DNA of 64,000 bases from Erysipelotrichales bacterium (GCA_910575705.1 CAJTFG010000004.1:85011-149010), one strand, 5' to 3'. Positions 1 through 9,505 are shown, counted from the stretch's first letter. The notes: generated by a model not told the origin, from the sequence alone. Translations and numbers: made by a program.

Positions 1-1
1 A

Positions 2-1978
2 GTTCGTATAAGAGGTGATGAACAGGATGTATGGATCATCAATCCGCAGCCATCCGCAACCGGTTCGATTACCGTAACGAAGTATATGCGTACCGACCAG
101 CATTATCATAAACCGGCAGATACCGATGTGTTCCGCTTTCATATGTCACGGCCCGGATTTAATGAGGTATATACGCTGAACAAGGAGAATAATTGGACTC
201 AGGTAGTAGATTATTTGGAAGATGGCAGTTATGTTTTGCAGGAAGTTGACAGTCCTTATGAGGTCAGCTATGTCATTAACGGTGGATCGGAGACGAACTT
301 CGGTATCGTCGATGTTCGGGGGAACGATAATACCGTATTTATGATCAATACGACACAGAACGTATCAGGAAGTATTCGCATCATGAAATACATTCGTGCG
401 GAAAACGGACAGCTGGAACGTCCGACAGGGGATTTCCGCGCACAGATACACGTATCGAGACCGGGATTTAATCAGTTCTATGATCTGACGAGCGCCAATG
501 ACTGGACCGTGAATATCACGGGATTGGAAAACGGACAGTATGTATTGGATGAAGTGGATGCACCGGGAGATGTCACGTATATCATCAACGGCGGCAGTGA
601 GGTGCAAAACGGTATCGTTCGTGTACAGGATAATGCCAATCAGGTACAGATGATCAACAGTACGACGACGGTTGGAGGCAGTATCCGCGTCGTGAAGTAT
701 ATCCGTGCTCAGGACGGACAGCTCATTCGTCCGCAAGCGAACTTTACCGCGCGTCTGCATGTGTCAAGACCGGGGTTCAATCAGTTTTATGATCTGACGA
801 GCACCAATGACTGGACTGTAAATATTACGGGATTGGAAAACGGGCAGTATGTATTGGATGAAGCGGATGCATCGGGAGATGTCACGTATATCATCAACGG
901 TGGCAGCGAAGTGCAAAACGGCATCGTCCGCGTACAGGATAATGCTAATCAGGTACAGATGATCAATCAGGAAACCGCATCCTCCCGCCTGTATTTACAA
1001 AAATACAAGAAAGACGGAAACGGCAATATGCTTCCGCCGGATGAAGGAGACGAGTTCCGTGTTCATATAACGTCCTATGATTATGATGAAACGGTCGTAT
1101 TGAATGCACAGAATGAGTTTCAGACGATATTGGAAGGACTTGCGCCGGGTTCTTATGCGGTAGAGGAACTGAACGCAGGAGGCTATCGGACGACTTATCG
1201 GATCAACGGTGCGCAGGAAACGGAAAATGCCATCATTGAGATCATAGAAGGAAGTACGATTTCTGTAGATATCCTCAATGAGGAAATCAGCGCAGCCAGC
1301 AATTTGGATGTGTACAAATATATTGTGTATCAAAACGGAAACGTTGTGAAACCGAACCGAGATGAGGTTTTCCGTATTCGTATCTTCAATAACGATGTTG
1401 ATGAAACGTATACATTGGATGAAACGAATCGCTGGCATTTGCAGACACAGGATCTGCCGCAAGGTACGTATCAGTTGGAAGAGATTTCGCAATCCGGATA
1501 TCGCGTGCAGTATCAGGTAAACGGCGGTGCTTCCAGTGATCAGGCACAGTTTACGGTTTCTCCGGGTGTTGCGAACTTTATCGAAATTATGAATACCCGA
1601 CAGATCGAGCAAGATGGTCTGCTGGAGATGACAAAACGCGTGCGAAGCCAAGACGGAGAACTTGTTATGCCTTCTAGCAACCAATCATTTGAAATACGTC
1701 TGTATAACAATATGGGATATAGCGATACGTTTACGCTGGAATCCAGAAATCGTTTTACGATGCGTGTGGCTTCCTTGACAAGAGGTGTCTATCATGTAGA
1801 AGAGATGGGCAATACCGTTTACGATGTGACATATATGGTAAACGGCGGTACGGAAACGAGCGATTCGCGCATCGTATTAGATGGACCGGATGTACAGACG
1901 CTGACGATCATCAACACGCGTACGGAAATGTTTTATAACATGAGCAGCGACAACAATCTCAAGATCGTGATCGAATAA
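2..1978 (+). CDS. Tandem-repeat surface-type protein (prealbumin/Cna-B-like repeats), 5' end outside window
   Basis: The reading frame is open from base 2, so the start lies upstream; about 658 residues are visible. The first in-frame ATG (86) falls inside a repeat and is not the start. The visible part is six tandem units of about 100 residues, each opening with a K-Y-x-R-like strand and carrying an R-P-G-F strand, a G-x-Y-V-L-x-E strand and a Y-x-I/V-N-G-G strand. The L-x-x-G-x-Y-x-x-x-E pattern resembles Cna-B/SpaA-type prealbumin folds of Gram-positive surface proteins (inference). There is no LPxTG motif or membrane anchor at the C-terminus, which ends in a short tail after the last repeat. 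Anchoring or export signals would have to be in the missing N-terminus. A surface or secreted adhesin-like role is a guess. Confidence 0.75.
   Translation, partial: VRIRGDEQDVWIINPQPSATGSITVTKYMRTDQHYHKPADTDVFRFHMSRPGFNEVYTLNKENNWTQVVDYLEDGSYVLQEVDSPYEVSYVINGGSETNFGIVDVRGNDNTVFMINTTQNVSGSIRIMKYIRAENGQLERPTGDFRAQIHVSRPGFNQFYDLTSANDWTVNITGLENGQYVLDEVDAPGDVTYIINGGSEVQNGIVRVQDNANQVQMINSTTTVGGSIRVVKYIRAQDGQLIRPQANFTARLHVSRPGFNQFYDLTSTNDWTVNITGLENGQYVLDEADASGDVTYIINGGSEVQNGIVRVQDNANQVQMINQETASSRLYLQKYKKDGNGNMLPPDEGDEFRVHITSYDYDETVVLNAQNEFQTILEGLAPGSYAVEELNAGGYRTTYRINGAQETENAIIEIIEGSTISVDILNEEISAASNLDVYKYIVYQNGNVVKPNRDEVFRIRIFNNDVDETYTLDETNRWHLQTQDLPQGTYQLEEISQSGYRVQYQVNGGASSDQAQFTVSPGVANFIEIMNTRQIEQDGLLEMTKRVRSQDGELVMPSSNQSFEIRLYNNMGYSDTFTLESRNRFTMRVASLTRGVYHVEEMGNTVYDVTYMVNGGTETSDSRIVLDGPDVQTLTIINTRTEMFYNMSSDNNLKIVIE
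368..985 (+). repeat. Two near-identical tandem repeat units (309 bp period)
   Basis: Units beginning at 368 and 677 are in-frame copies 103 codons apart. They are almost identical at DNA level over their 3' two thirds (about 482-657 versus 791-966), while the other units are diverged. This suggests a recent duplication or gene conversion inside the coding region. Confidence 0.8.
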
Positions 1979-2004
1979 GGAAAGCACTCGCTTTCCTTAT
2001 TTTT
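1977..2004 (+). terminator. Intrinsic terminator after the repeat protein
   Basis: A perfect 9-bp stem (AAGGAAAGC / GCTTTCCTT) with a 4-nt loop starts inside the stop codon and is followed by a short T run. Confidence 0.85.
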
Positions 2005-2167
2005 AATGAGGTGAAAATGATGCTGCGTCTTCGATAAAAAGAAAGAGAGCAGCCGATTTTTGTGAATTTGCGTACGGGTATTTATACAGAAGGCGAAGAA
2101 AGCGTGAAATTTACTTTGATTTAAGAAAAATACGTGAAAAATCCTTTTAAAAAAAGTGCTTTCGTTC

Positions 2168-2173
2168 TATAAT
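2168..2173 (+). promoter_or_regulatory. -10 element upstream of nifJ
   Basis: A perfect TATAAT lies 35 bp before the nifJ start. The -35 at 17-bp spacing (TTTTAA, 2145-2150) is weak. The ribosome binding site AAGGAGG is at 2192-2198. Confidence 0.6.
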
Positions 2174-2207
2174 AGATAAGTAATGTTATACAAGGAGGAA
2201 TACATAC

Positions 2208-5200
2208 ATGACAAAGACGTTTATGTCAATGGATGGTAATACCGCTACTGCACATTGTGCCTATGCGTTTACCGAATTGTCTGCGATTTATCCTATCACG
2301 CCTTCCTCACCTATGGCCGAGGTTGTCGATGTGTGGGCAAATCAGGGACGCAAGAATATTTTTGATAGCGTAGTTAAAGTAGCTGAGCTTCAGTCTGAAG
2401 GTGGAGCAGCCGGTGCTGTTCACGGTGCTTTGCAGGCAGGAACGCTGGCGACTACGTTTACGGCATCTCAGGGTCTGCTGCTGATGATTCCGAATATTTA
2501 TAAGATGGTCGGCGAACTGCTTCCAGGCGTTCTGCATGTATCCGCTCGTGCTTTGGCAACCAGAGCATTGAATATCTTCGGTGATCATGAAGATATTTAC
2601 GCTTGCCGTCAGACAGGGATCTGCATGCTGGCATCTCATTCCGTACAGGAAGCGATGGATCTTGCCGGAGTGGCGCATCTGTCTGCTATTAAAGCGAGTG
2701 TTCCGTTTATGCATTTCTTTGATGGATTTCGTACATCTCATGAAATTCAGAAAGTAGAAGTATTTGATACGGAAAAATTCAAAGATCTGATTGATATGGA
2801 TGCTTTGAACGCATGGCGTAAAAAAGCATTGAATCCGCATACGAATCCGGTTACCCGTGGTGGTGCGGAAAATGACGATATCTTCTTCCAGGGAGTGGAA
2901 GCACGCAATGAACATTTTGCGAAAGTTCCGGATATCGTAGCCGATTATATGAAGGAAATTTCCAAGATCACAGGGCGTGAATACGCACCGTTTACATATT
3001 ATGGAGCTGCTGATGCGGAACGTATCATCGTTGCAATGGGTTCTATCACGGAAGCAGCGAAAGAGACGATCGATGCATTGACTGCAACCGGAGAAAAGGT
3101 AGGTATGATCAAAGTACATCTGTACCGTCCGTTCTCTGTTAAATATTTGACTGCGGTTCTTCCTTCTACGGTTAAGAAGATCGCGGTTCTGGATCGTACG
3201 AAAGAAACCGGCGCTATGGGCGAGCCTCTGTATCTGGATGTGCTTGCGGCGTTGAAAGATAAAGATATTGAGATTATCGGAGGACGCTATGGTCTGGGAT
3301 CTAAAGATACGCAGCCATATCATGTAAAAGCCGTATTCGATCATTTGAAGGGCGATAAGCTGATGCATAGCTTTACGATCGGCATTCATGATGATGTTAC
3401 GCATCTGAGCTTGCCATGTGATGAAAGCTTCACGACGGAAAACGATTATACATCATGTCTGTTCTGGGGTCTGGGATCTGATGGTACGGTTTCTGCGAAT
3501 AAGTCAACCGTTAAGATCATCGGTGATAACACGGATCAATATGCACAGGCATATTTCGCATATGATTCTAAGAAAGCCGGCGGTGTAACGCGTTCTCACC
3601 TGCGTTTCGGAAATTCTCCGATCCGTTCTACGTACTATATCAACAATGCGGATTTCATTTCCTGCTCATTGGATGCTTATATGTTTAAGTATGATATGGT
3701 AAGAAATATCAAAGAAGGCGGTACATTCTTGTTGAATACGACATTCTCTAAGGATGAGATCGTGGAACATATGCCGAATCGTATGAAAGCGCAGCTGGCG
3801 AAAAAACATGCGAAATTCTATATCATCAACGCTACGAAGATCGCTGCGGAGATCGGTATGGGACGCAGAACGAATACGATCCTGCAGTCTGCATTCTTCG
3901 CATTGAACGAACAGATCATGCCGTATGATACAGCAGTTGATCTCATGAAGGCGGCAGCGAAAAAATCTTACAGCAAGAAAGGCGATGCTGTCGTACAGCT
4001 GAACTATAAAGCAATCGATGCCGGAAAAGACGGAATCGTTGAAATTTCAGTAGATCCTTCTTGGGCAGATCTGCCATATAATGCAGACCGTACATTGATC
4101 GGTGACGAATACTTTGATAATCACGTGGCTGTCATCAATGGGTTGGAAGGATATGATATGCCGGTATCCGCATTTGCCGGAGACTTCCTGTTGGATGGTT
4201 CTATCCGCAACAATGTATCCTTTAATGAAAAACGTACAATCGCCGTACAGGTTCCTACATGGAAGCCGGAAAACTGTATCCAGTGCGGATTCTGTAGCTT
4301 TGTATGTCCGCATGCTACGATCCGTCCGTTCCTGTTAACGGATGAGGAAATCAAGAATGCGCCGATGGAATTTAAAACGATCCAGGCTATGGGCAAGGGC
4401 GTTGAGAATTTGAAATATCGTATTCAGGTCACACCTGCAAACTGCGTAGGCTGCGGTCTGTGCGCGGTTGAGTGTCCGGGTAAGGGCGGACAGAAGGCTC
4501 TGGAAATGGTCGATATCAACGAAAAATTGGATCAGGAGCCATTGGCAGATTACCTGTTCAAACAAGTGGAATACAAGACGGAATACTTCCCGACGACGAC
4601 CGTAAAGGGTTCTCAGTTCCTGATGCCTTACTTCGAGGTTTCCGGTTCTTGTCCGGGATGCGGAGAAACTCCTTACTATAAGCTGATCTCTCAGCTGTTC
4701 GGTAGAGATATGCTCGTTGCCAATGCGACAGGCTGCTCTATGATCTACTGTAGTTCTACACCGTCAACACCATTTGTAAATGATAAGAACGGTGAAGGTG
4801 TCGCTTGGGCAAACTCTCTGTTTGAAGATAATGCGGAATTCGGTTACGGTATGGCATTGTCTCAGAACTACAAAGAAGCACGCATTTTGAAGATCATGGA
4901 AGATAACATGGATCAGGTAGAGCCGGAATTGAAAGATGCATTTGCGAAATATCTGGAAATTCACGGTGATCGCGAAGCAGAACGTGCGATCGCTCCTACG
5001 ATCAAAGAGTTGGCGGAAAAATCAGCGAATGCAGCTGTAAAAGAACTGGCCTCTGAAGATCTTATCAGTAAATCTGTATGGATCATCGGCGGTGACGGAT
5101 GGGCATATGATATCGGTTACGGCGGATTGGATCACGTTCTTGCGAATAACCTGAATGTCAACGTTCTCGTATTGGATACGGAAGTATATTCTAATACCGG

Positions 5201-5717
5201 AGGACAGTCATCAAAATCAAGTCAGGCAGCTTCCATTGCGAAGTTTGCGGCCGGCGGTAAGACGACGGCGAAGAAAGACCTGGGACAGATCGCTATGGCA
5301 TACGGTCATGTATATGTTGCGCAGATCTCCATGGGTGCTGACAAGAATCAGACATTGAAAGCGATCCGTGAAGCGGAAAGCTATGATGGACCATCTTTGA
5401 TCATCGCTTATTCTCCTTGTGCAGAGCATGGTATCAAGGGCGGATTGGCAAATCATCAGATCACGCAGAAAAAAGCAGTAGAATGCGGTTATCTTGATTT
5501 GTACCGTTATGATCCGAGAAATGAAAATAAACCTTTGACGATCGATTCCAAAGAACCGGATTTCGATAAGATGGTAGATTTCATGATGACGGAAACTCGT
5601 TTCTCTCAGCTGCCGAAGCTGAAAGGAGAAACGGCTTATGAAATGTTTGAGAAAACAAAAGCAGATGCGATGCGCCGTCATAAGAGATTAGTAAAACTGG
5701 CTGAAGAAAATATGTAA
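2208..5717 (+). CDS. nifJ: Pyruvate:ferredoxin (flavodoxin) oxidoreductase
   Basis: Catalyses CoA-dependent oxidative decarboxylation of pyruvate to acetyl-CoA and CO2 and passes electrons to ferredoxin or flavodoxin; cytosolic, central in anaerobes. The 1169-residue single chain has the usual length and domain order of homodimeric PFOR: pyruvate-binding domain I with YPITPSSPMAE (28-38), domains II/III to about residue 630, a two-cluster ferredoxin domain with CxxCxxC motifs near residues 690 and 746, then the thiamine diphosphate domain. That domain has CPGCGE (C815) as the proximal cluster ligand region, GDGWAYD near 962 and a following N-T-G-G-Q motif. ATG 2208 has a strong AAGGAGG seven to nine bases upstream. 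Monocistronic, with its own terminator. Confidence 0.98.
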   Translation: MTKTFMSMDGNTATAHCAYAFTELSAIYPITPSSPMAEVVDVWANQGRKNIFDSVVKVAELQSEGGAAGAVHGALQAGTLATTFTASQGLLLMIPNIYKMVGELLPGVLHVSARALATRALNIFGDHEDIYACRQTGICMLASHSVQEAMDLAGVAHLSAIKASVPFMHFFDGFRTSHEIQKVEVFDTEKFKDLIDMDALNAWRKKALNPHTNPVTRGGAENDDIFFQGVEARNEHFAKVPDIVADYMKEISKITGREYAPFTYYGAADAERIIVAMGSITEAAKETIDALTATGEKVGMIKVHLYRPFSVKYLTAVLPSTVKKIAVLDRTKETGAMGEPLYLDVLAALKDKDIEIIGGRYGLGSKDTQPYHVKAVFDHLKGDKLMHSFTIGIHDDVTHLSLPCDESFTTENDYTSCLFWGLGSDGTVSANKSTVKIIGDNTDQYAQAYFAYDSKKAGGVTRSHLRFGNSPIRSTYYINNADFISCSLDAYMFKYDMVRNIKEGGTFLLNTTFSKDEIVEHMPNRMKAQLAKKHAKFYIINATKIAAEIGMGRRTNTILQSAFFALNEQIMPYDTAVDLMKAAAKKSYSKKGDAVVQLNYKAIDAGKDGIVEISVDPSWADLPYNADRTLIGDEYFDNHVAVINGLEGYDMPVSAFAGDFLLDGSIRNNVSFNEKRTIAVQVPTWKPENCIQCGFCSFVCPHATIRPFLLTDEEIKNAPMEFKTIQAMGKGVENLKYRIQVTPANCVGCGLCAVECPGKGGQKALEMVDINEKLDQEPLADYLFKQVEYKTEYFPTTTVKGSQFLMPYFEVSGSCPGCGETPYYKLISQLFGRDMLVANATGCSMIYCSSTPSTPFVNDKNGEGVAWANSLFEDNAEFGYGMALSQNYKEARILKIMEDNMDQVEPELKDAFAKYLEIHGDREAERAIAPTIKELAEKSANAAVKELASEDLISKSVWIIGGDGWAYDIGYGGLDHVLANNLNVNVLVLDTEVYSNTGGQSSKSSQAASIAKFAAGGKTTAKKDLGQIAMAYGHVYVAQISMGADKNQTLKAIREAESYDGPSLIIAYSPCAEHGIKGGLANHQITQKKAVECGYLDLYRYDPRNENKPLTIDSKEPDFDKMVDFMMTETRFSQLPKLKGETAYEMFEKTKADAMRRHKRLVKLAEENM

Positions 5718-5728
5718 TGAATGCCATT

Positions 5729-5763
5729 AAAGCTCCTCGTGGATAAGCCTGAGGAGCTTTTTT
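5729..5763 (+). terminator. Intrinsic terminator after nifJ
   Basis: A 10-bp stem AAAGCTCCTC / GAGGAGCTTT with a 12-nt loop, followed by a T run. Confidence 0.9.
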
Positions 5764-5792
5764 CTGAAAAATAGAAAAACAGGGAGTTTATT

Positions 5793-6482
5793 ATGAACTA
5801 TAAAACATTGCTGCTGGATGCTGACGGCACCTTGCTTGATTTTCACAAAAGTGAACAGATGGCGTTGCGAGATACTTTTGCACATTATCATATCCCTTTA
5901 AATGATGAAGTGTTGGAGCGTTATGAACATATCAATCATGATTTGTGGAGACGTTTTGAAGTGGGAAAAATCAATAAGAAAACAGTACTGTATTCCCGTT
6001 TTGTCATGCTCTTTGAAGAACTGCACATAAAAGAAGACGGAGTGCAGTTTGAAGATGCATATCAAAAGGCATTAGGAGAAGGTGCTTATCTGATAGAAGG
6101 CGCTTATGAAGTAATGGAGGAGTTACACAGGTGCTGCGATCTTTATATCGTCACAAACGGTGTTTCGGCTACCCAGTACAGCCGTTTGAAAAAAACGGGT
6201 CTATATGATTTGGTGCGCGATGTATTTGTATCGGAAGATATCGGATATCAAAAGCCGCAGAGAGAATATTTTGATCATGTTTTTTCCAAGATACCTTCAT
6301 TGGAAAAGAAAAGGACACTGATGATCGGGGATTCGCTGAGTTCGGATATAAAAGGAGGCATCTGTGCGGGCATTGATACTTGTTGGTATCATCAAGACAT
6401 CACACAAAAGCCGGCAGATATGCCGATTACCTATGAGATCCATGATCTGCATGACCTATTGCCGATCATAAGAGGAAGCTAG
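5793..6482 (+). CDS. HAD-family phosphatase, YjjG/YfnB-type (noncanonical pyrimidine nucleotidase)
   Basis: 229 residues, the usual length of the YjjG/YfnB branch of HAD hydrolases. These dephosphorylate (noncanonical) pyrimidine nucleoside monophosphates in the cytosol (family knowledge). Motif I is DADGTLLDF (8-16) with both Asp, motif II is the TNG segment, motif III Lys is in YQKPQREYF, and motif IV is GDSLSSDIKGG. An alpha-helical cap sits between motifs I and II. The start has the ribosome site AGGGAG. The gene shares the last four bases (CTAG) with the convergent glycosyltransferase gene, so both stop codons overlap. Confidence 0.85.
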   Translation: MNYKTLLLDADGTLLDFHKSEQMALRDTFAHYHIPLNDEVLERYEHINHDLWRRFEVGKINKKTVLYSRFVMLFEELHIKEDGVQFEDAYQKALGEGAYLIEGAYEVMEELHRCCDLYIVTNGVSATQYSRLKKTGLYDLVRDVFVSEDIGYQKPQREYFDHVFSKIPSLEKKRTLMIGDSLSSDIKGGICAGIDTCWYHQDITQKPADMPITYEIHDLHDLLPIIRGS

Positions 6483-6499
6483 AGAGCGGCCTCTTTTTT
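6470..6499 (+). terminator. Possible terminator across the convergent gene ends
   Basis: AAGAGG (6470-6475) pairs with CCTCTT (6490-6495), followed by T residues to 6499. The stem is only 6 bp and overlaps both stop codons. Confidence 0.5.
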
Positions 6500-7552
6500 C
6501 TTTAAATATTTGCGATTTTGTAAATATTGTTCATCTCCGGGTTTCAGATATCCCGCCAGCTCATTATAGTAAATCGCTTTTTGCAGGTCTTGCAATTGAT
6601 CGTAGCATACACTGAGCTGAAGATAGGGAATAAAATCGTAGCAATCGGTCTCTATGGGAATGCCGGTAATTTTTTTAGGTGTTTGCCGAGCGGCTAGTTC
6701 ATACCAGAAGATCGCTTCTTTTGTTTGTTTTTCCATAAAAAAGTGATGGGCGATGTCACAGAGGATCTCGCTTTTTGGAATACCGTAATAGAAACTCTCT
6801 ATAAAGGAAGTAAAGGCTTCTTTTTCTTTCTGGATGGCAAGATAGCAGTGGCCCAGCATATGACATGCGTCGATTTTGTATTCTTTCTGTCCATCTGCTG
6901 CTTTTAAAAGACAGGAAAACTCTTCGATTGCTTCATGGTATCTTTTTTGGATATACAGTTCTTTGGCATAGTGATACTGTTCTTTGAAAGAAAGTCCATA
7001 GCGGATCTTCTGAAGTTTTAAGATCTTCAGTTTCTGCATATTTTTTCGTGCTTTCTGCGGACAGTGCGTGATAGCCGCATCCTCATATAGTACAAGTCCG
7101 TGTAAGGGGATGGATTCGTTTACGATCCCTTCAAATTGACAATGTTCATCCCGGCGGATGATGCGCTCTCTGTAATATTCGTTTATCGGTTTTTCTGCTG
7201 CATCGCATTTCGTATGATATTTCATTATCAGCATATCAAACTTTTTTTCTTCTTCCAAAAGCCGTTTCAGCTTCTGATAATCTTCTTTACTGAGGATATC
7301 GTCGGCATTCATCCACATGCAGTACGGACATGTCGCTTTTGAAAAAGCAAAATTTCGCGCTTTGGAATAATTGCCGCACCATGGAAAATCATATACGTGA
7401 TCCGTGTATTGAAGAGCGATATCTTTTGTGTGATCCCGGCTGCCGGTATCTACGATAATGATCTCTGCCATCAGATCATGAATGCTTGAAAGACATCGGT
7501 TTAAATGTTTTTCTTCGTCTTTAACGATCATGCATAGGCTGACTTGTATCAT
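6479..7552 (-). CDS. Family 2 glycosyltransferase with C-terminal TPR-like helices
   Basis: The chosen start is the ATG at 7552, giving 357 residues. It is preceded by AGGATGTG and begins directly with the GT2 strand (V-S-L-C-M-I-V-K-D-E-E). The upstream ATG in frame would add 38 unrelated residues. Residues 1-110 form a GT-A fold core with IIIVDTGSRDHT and a D-x-D-like NADD metal site near residue 90. From about 180 the protein is helical with TPR-like units rich in Y and A. Proteins of this layout transfer sugars from nucleotide-sugars to peptides or unknown acceptors. There is no signal or membrane segment, so it is cytosolic. The acceptor is unknown and no modification target is adjacent. 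Confidence 0.8.
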   Translation of the reverse strand: MIQVSLCMIVKDEEKHLNRCLSSIHDLMAEIIIVDTGSRDHTKDIALQYTDHVYDFPWCGNYSKARNFAFSKATCPYCMWMNADDILSKEDYQKLKRLLEEEKKFDMLIMKYHTKCDAAEKPINEYYRERIIRRDEHCQFEGIVNESIPLHGLVLYEDAAITHCPQKARKNMQKLKILKLQKIRYGLSFKEQYHYAKELYIQKRYHEAIEEFSCLLKAADGQKEYKIDACHMLGHCYLAIQKEKEAFTSFIESFYYGIPKSEILCDIAHHFFMEKQTKEAIFWYELAARQTPKKITGIPIETDCYDFIPYLQLSVCYDQLQDLQKAIYYNELAGYLKPGDEQYLQNRKYLKKKEAAL

Positions 7553-7822
7553 GTTATCACATCCTAATCTATCATATGTGACAGATTTTAAAATTGACAT
7601 GCAAATCGGATTTTTGTAACCGATGCTTGGGAAATTGTATATTGTATTTTTGTGGCTTATGATCAATATATCGTTTAATAGATATATATGAGAATAGGAG
7701 ATCCTATGGAAGCATAAGAATTGATAAAATGTATGAATGAAAGAATAAAAGAGGTGTTATAATAAAAAAGAATAAATTTTTTACGCCTTTTCCTATTTGG
7801 AAAAAAGATGTAAGAGGAGAAT

Positions 7823-8168
7823 ATGGGTATGGATATTGAAGTGTTAACAACCCAAATGATCTATTTTGCTGTTGCTTATCCTTTGCGGATATGCGTGTAG
7901 GAAAGTCGAAAACAGGCCAGCTATGCTGTTTGATTTGGTATTGCCGATTGTTTATTGGATGATCCTTTCTCTGCTTCCAATACCGGGGTTCATCAGTAAT
8001 TTTCTTATTTTGATGATGGCTATGTCGGTATCATCTACGGCTTATGTGTATGCCAGCATCTATGATAGAAACACATCTCTTGCTTTGCAGGTATCCATAT
8101 TAACAAATATTCTCTGTGTGGTAACGGCATATGACGGGACTATGGCTTTAAAAACGGATATATTATAA
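7823..8168 (+). pseudogene. Decayed AEC-family auxin-efflux-type permease
   Basis: An ATG at 7823 with AAGAGGA opens a frame that reads the start of a permease-like helix but ends at TAG 7898-7900. Shifting one base near 7866-7875 continues as L-L-L-I-L-C-G-Y-A-C-R-K, as in the first helix of AEC permeases. The frame runs to 8168, with hydrophobic segments resembling the C-terminal helices (S-S-T-A-Y-V-Y-A-S, then T-N-I-L). Intact AEC transporters have about 300 residues; here about 115 remain, so a frameshift and a large internal deletion are both present. The family assignment is by pattern only. Confidence 0.55.
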
Positions 8169-8209
8169 TGAAAAATGCGTCATCCTGTGTAAAGTTTTTC
8201 AATTTCTAC

Positions 8210-8237
8210 TTACAAAGGTATGAATATCATGTATAAT
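8210..8237 (+). promoter_or_regulatory. Promoter of the DUF4272 gene
   Basis: TTACAA (8210-8215), 16-bp spacer, TATAAT (8232-8237). The ribosome site AAGGAGG is at 8260-8266. Confidence 0.65.
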
Positions 8238-8273
8238 ATGGTATAGAATTATAGTAGATAAGGAGGTTATAAT

Positions 8274-9485
8274 ATGGCAATATGTACAGAAACATTGACT
8301 TTTTATACCCCTTATAGCGATCTGAATAAAATGATCGGCGCATTGAAGAAAGTTTTTCATCTAGAGATTAAAAATCTGTTTCATAAAAATAATGAATTGG
8401 AAATTTATTTGATGAATAATGACCGCATCATGGTAACGTATTCTACTACGGATATGCAGGATCTGTTAAACAGTCAGCTGGAAGAGCTGTATCAGGCGGT
8501 CGTTGTTCGGGATGCTGTTCCGATCGCGTTGCAGGTAAAGGAAAATCTGTTGATCCAGATCGAATTGGTACATGGCATTTATAAGGTTGAGTTTGAATAC
8601 GATGAGGAATCACGCAATGAAAGGATCGTTTCTTTGATGGAAGTGGCGGATAATCTGACGGCGCTGATCCTTTGGGAGACCGGGGACATATCCAATAGTT
8701 ATGGGGACATCATTCTTTCTTCGCAGGGAGAAAGCGAGGTAGCTATTTTTAATCCGATCGACGAGGCATCTTTGATGATCGATCGCTATCATATTGATGA
8801 TAAGCAGAGGACCCGTTTGCAGAGATCTACGCAGATCTTGCGCTATAAAGGGATCTTTGCGCCATCTGATCTGGAGATTCCGGATGAGGTTCGCTACTAT
8901 ACGTGTCTTGATAAAACGGATATTGCCAAAAGAGCCGTTGCCTGTATGATCCTGGCTATTTATGCCGGGTTGATTCAAGATATGGAATGGTCAAGTGATC
9001 AGGCGTTTTCCTATGTGGAACAGATGATCGATATGTACAGTGCTACCGGTTATTTTACGATGGATGAAATCGACTTTTTGAATGAGGCGCAGCCTTCTAA
9101 GGAACTTTGTGACCGTTATCAGATGTATTATGAATACAGCAATGTCCTGTTATGGTCTTTAGGTTATTTCAAGGAGCTCTCTTTTCCGGATGCGGCATGT
9201 AATTCTTCATTGATCGTTCAGACGATTTTTAATTACAGTACGGTGGATGAAATCGCAAAGCACGGCCGTTTGCAGGAAGCAAGCGATATGCTGGATGCCT
9301 TGGATCTGATCCAGCGTTATGAATGGGCATGTCATCATGCGATAAGAAAGCAGTTTTCTATGCCGGCACATTTGGATCCGACGATTACGGTATATCGGCA
9401 TCATGCATTGAAATGGCTGATCAGCGATTCCGAGGAAATATGGAATAAAGTGGATATGAAAATCAAAGTGATGAACCGTACATGA
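8274..9485 (+). CDS. DUF4272 domain protein
   Basis: 403 residues, no signal peptide or membrane segment. The C-terminal part from about residue 185 fits DUF4272: an R-S-x-x-I-L start, a GIFAP-x-D-L segment, then L-D-A-L-D-L-I-Q-R-Y-E-W-A and a final R-H-H-A-L-K-W-L motif. The first ~170 residues are a separate alpha/beta region with no motif recognised. The function of DUF4272 proteins is not known to me. The gene is transcribed alone from a good promoter and ends in a terminator. Confidence 0.7.
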   Translation: MAICTETLTFYTPYSDLNKMIGALKKVFHLEIKNLFHKNNELEIYLMNNDRIMVTYSTTDMQDLLNSQLEELYQAVVVRDAVPIALQVKENLLIQIELVHGIYKVEFEYDEESRNERIVSLMEVADNLTALILWETGDISNSYGDIILSSQGESEVAIFNPIDEASLMIDRYHIDDKQRTRLQRSTQILRYKGIFAPSDLEIPDEVRYYTCLDKTDIAKRAVACMILAIYAGLIQDMEWSSDQAFSYVEQMIDMYSATGYFTMDEIDFLNEAQPSKELCDRYQMYYEYSNVLLWSLGYFKELSFPDAACNSSLIVQTIFNYSTVDEIAKHGRLQEASDMLDALDLIQRYEWACHHAIRKQFSMPAHLDPTITVYRHHALKWLISDSEEIWNKVDMKIKVMNRT

Positions 9486-9505
9486 GCTCTTATACAGAGC
9501 TTTTT
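9485..9505 (+). terminator. Intrinsic terminator after the DUF4272 gene
   Basis: AGCTCT / AGAGCT stem with a 5-nt loop and a T run, directly after the stop codon. Confidence 0.8.

Noticed and set aside
368..985. CRISPR-like array from the short repeats in the first gene
   Set aside because: The repeats are ~309 bp coding units in frame, not short repeats with unique spacers. No CRISPR array was seen anywhere in the window.
995..1684. 229-codon minus-strand frame opposite the repeat protein
   Set aside because: Antisense shadow with repeat-like periodicity caused by the plus-strand repeats.
2307..3404. 365-codon minus-strand frame opposite nifJ
   Set aside because: Shadow of the codon pattern of nifJ; rich in Cys, Ile and Arg with no ribosome site or family motif.
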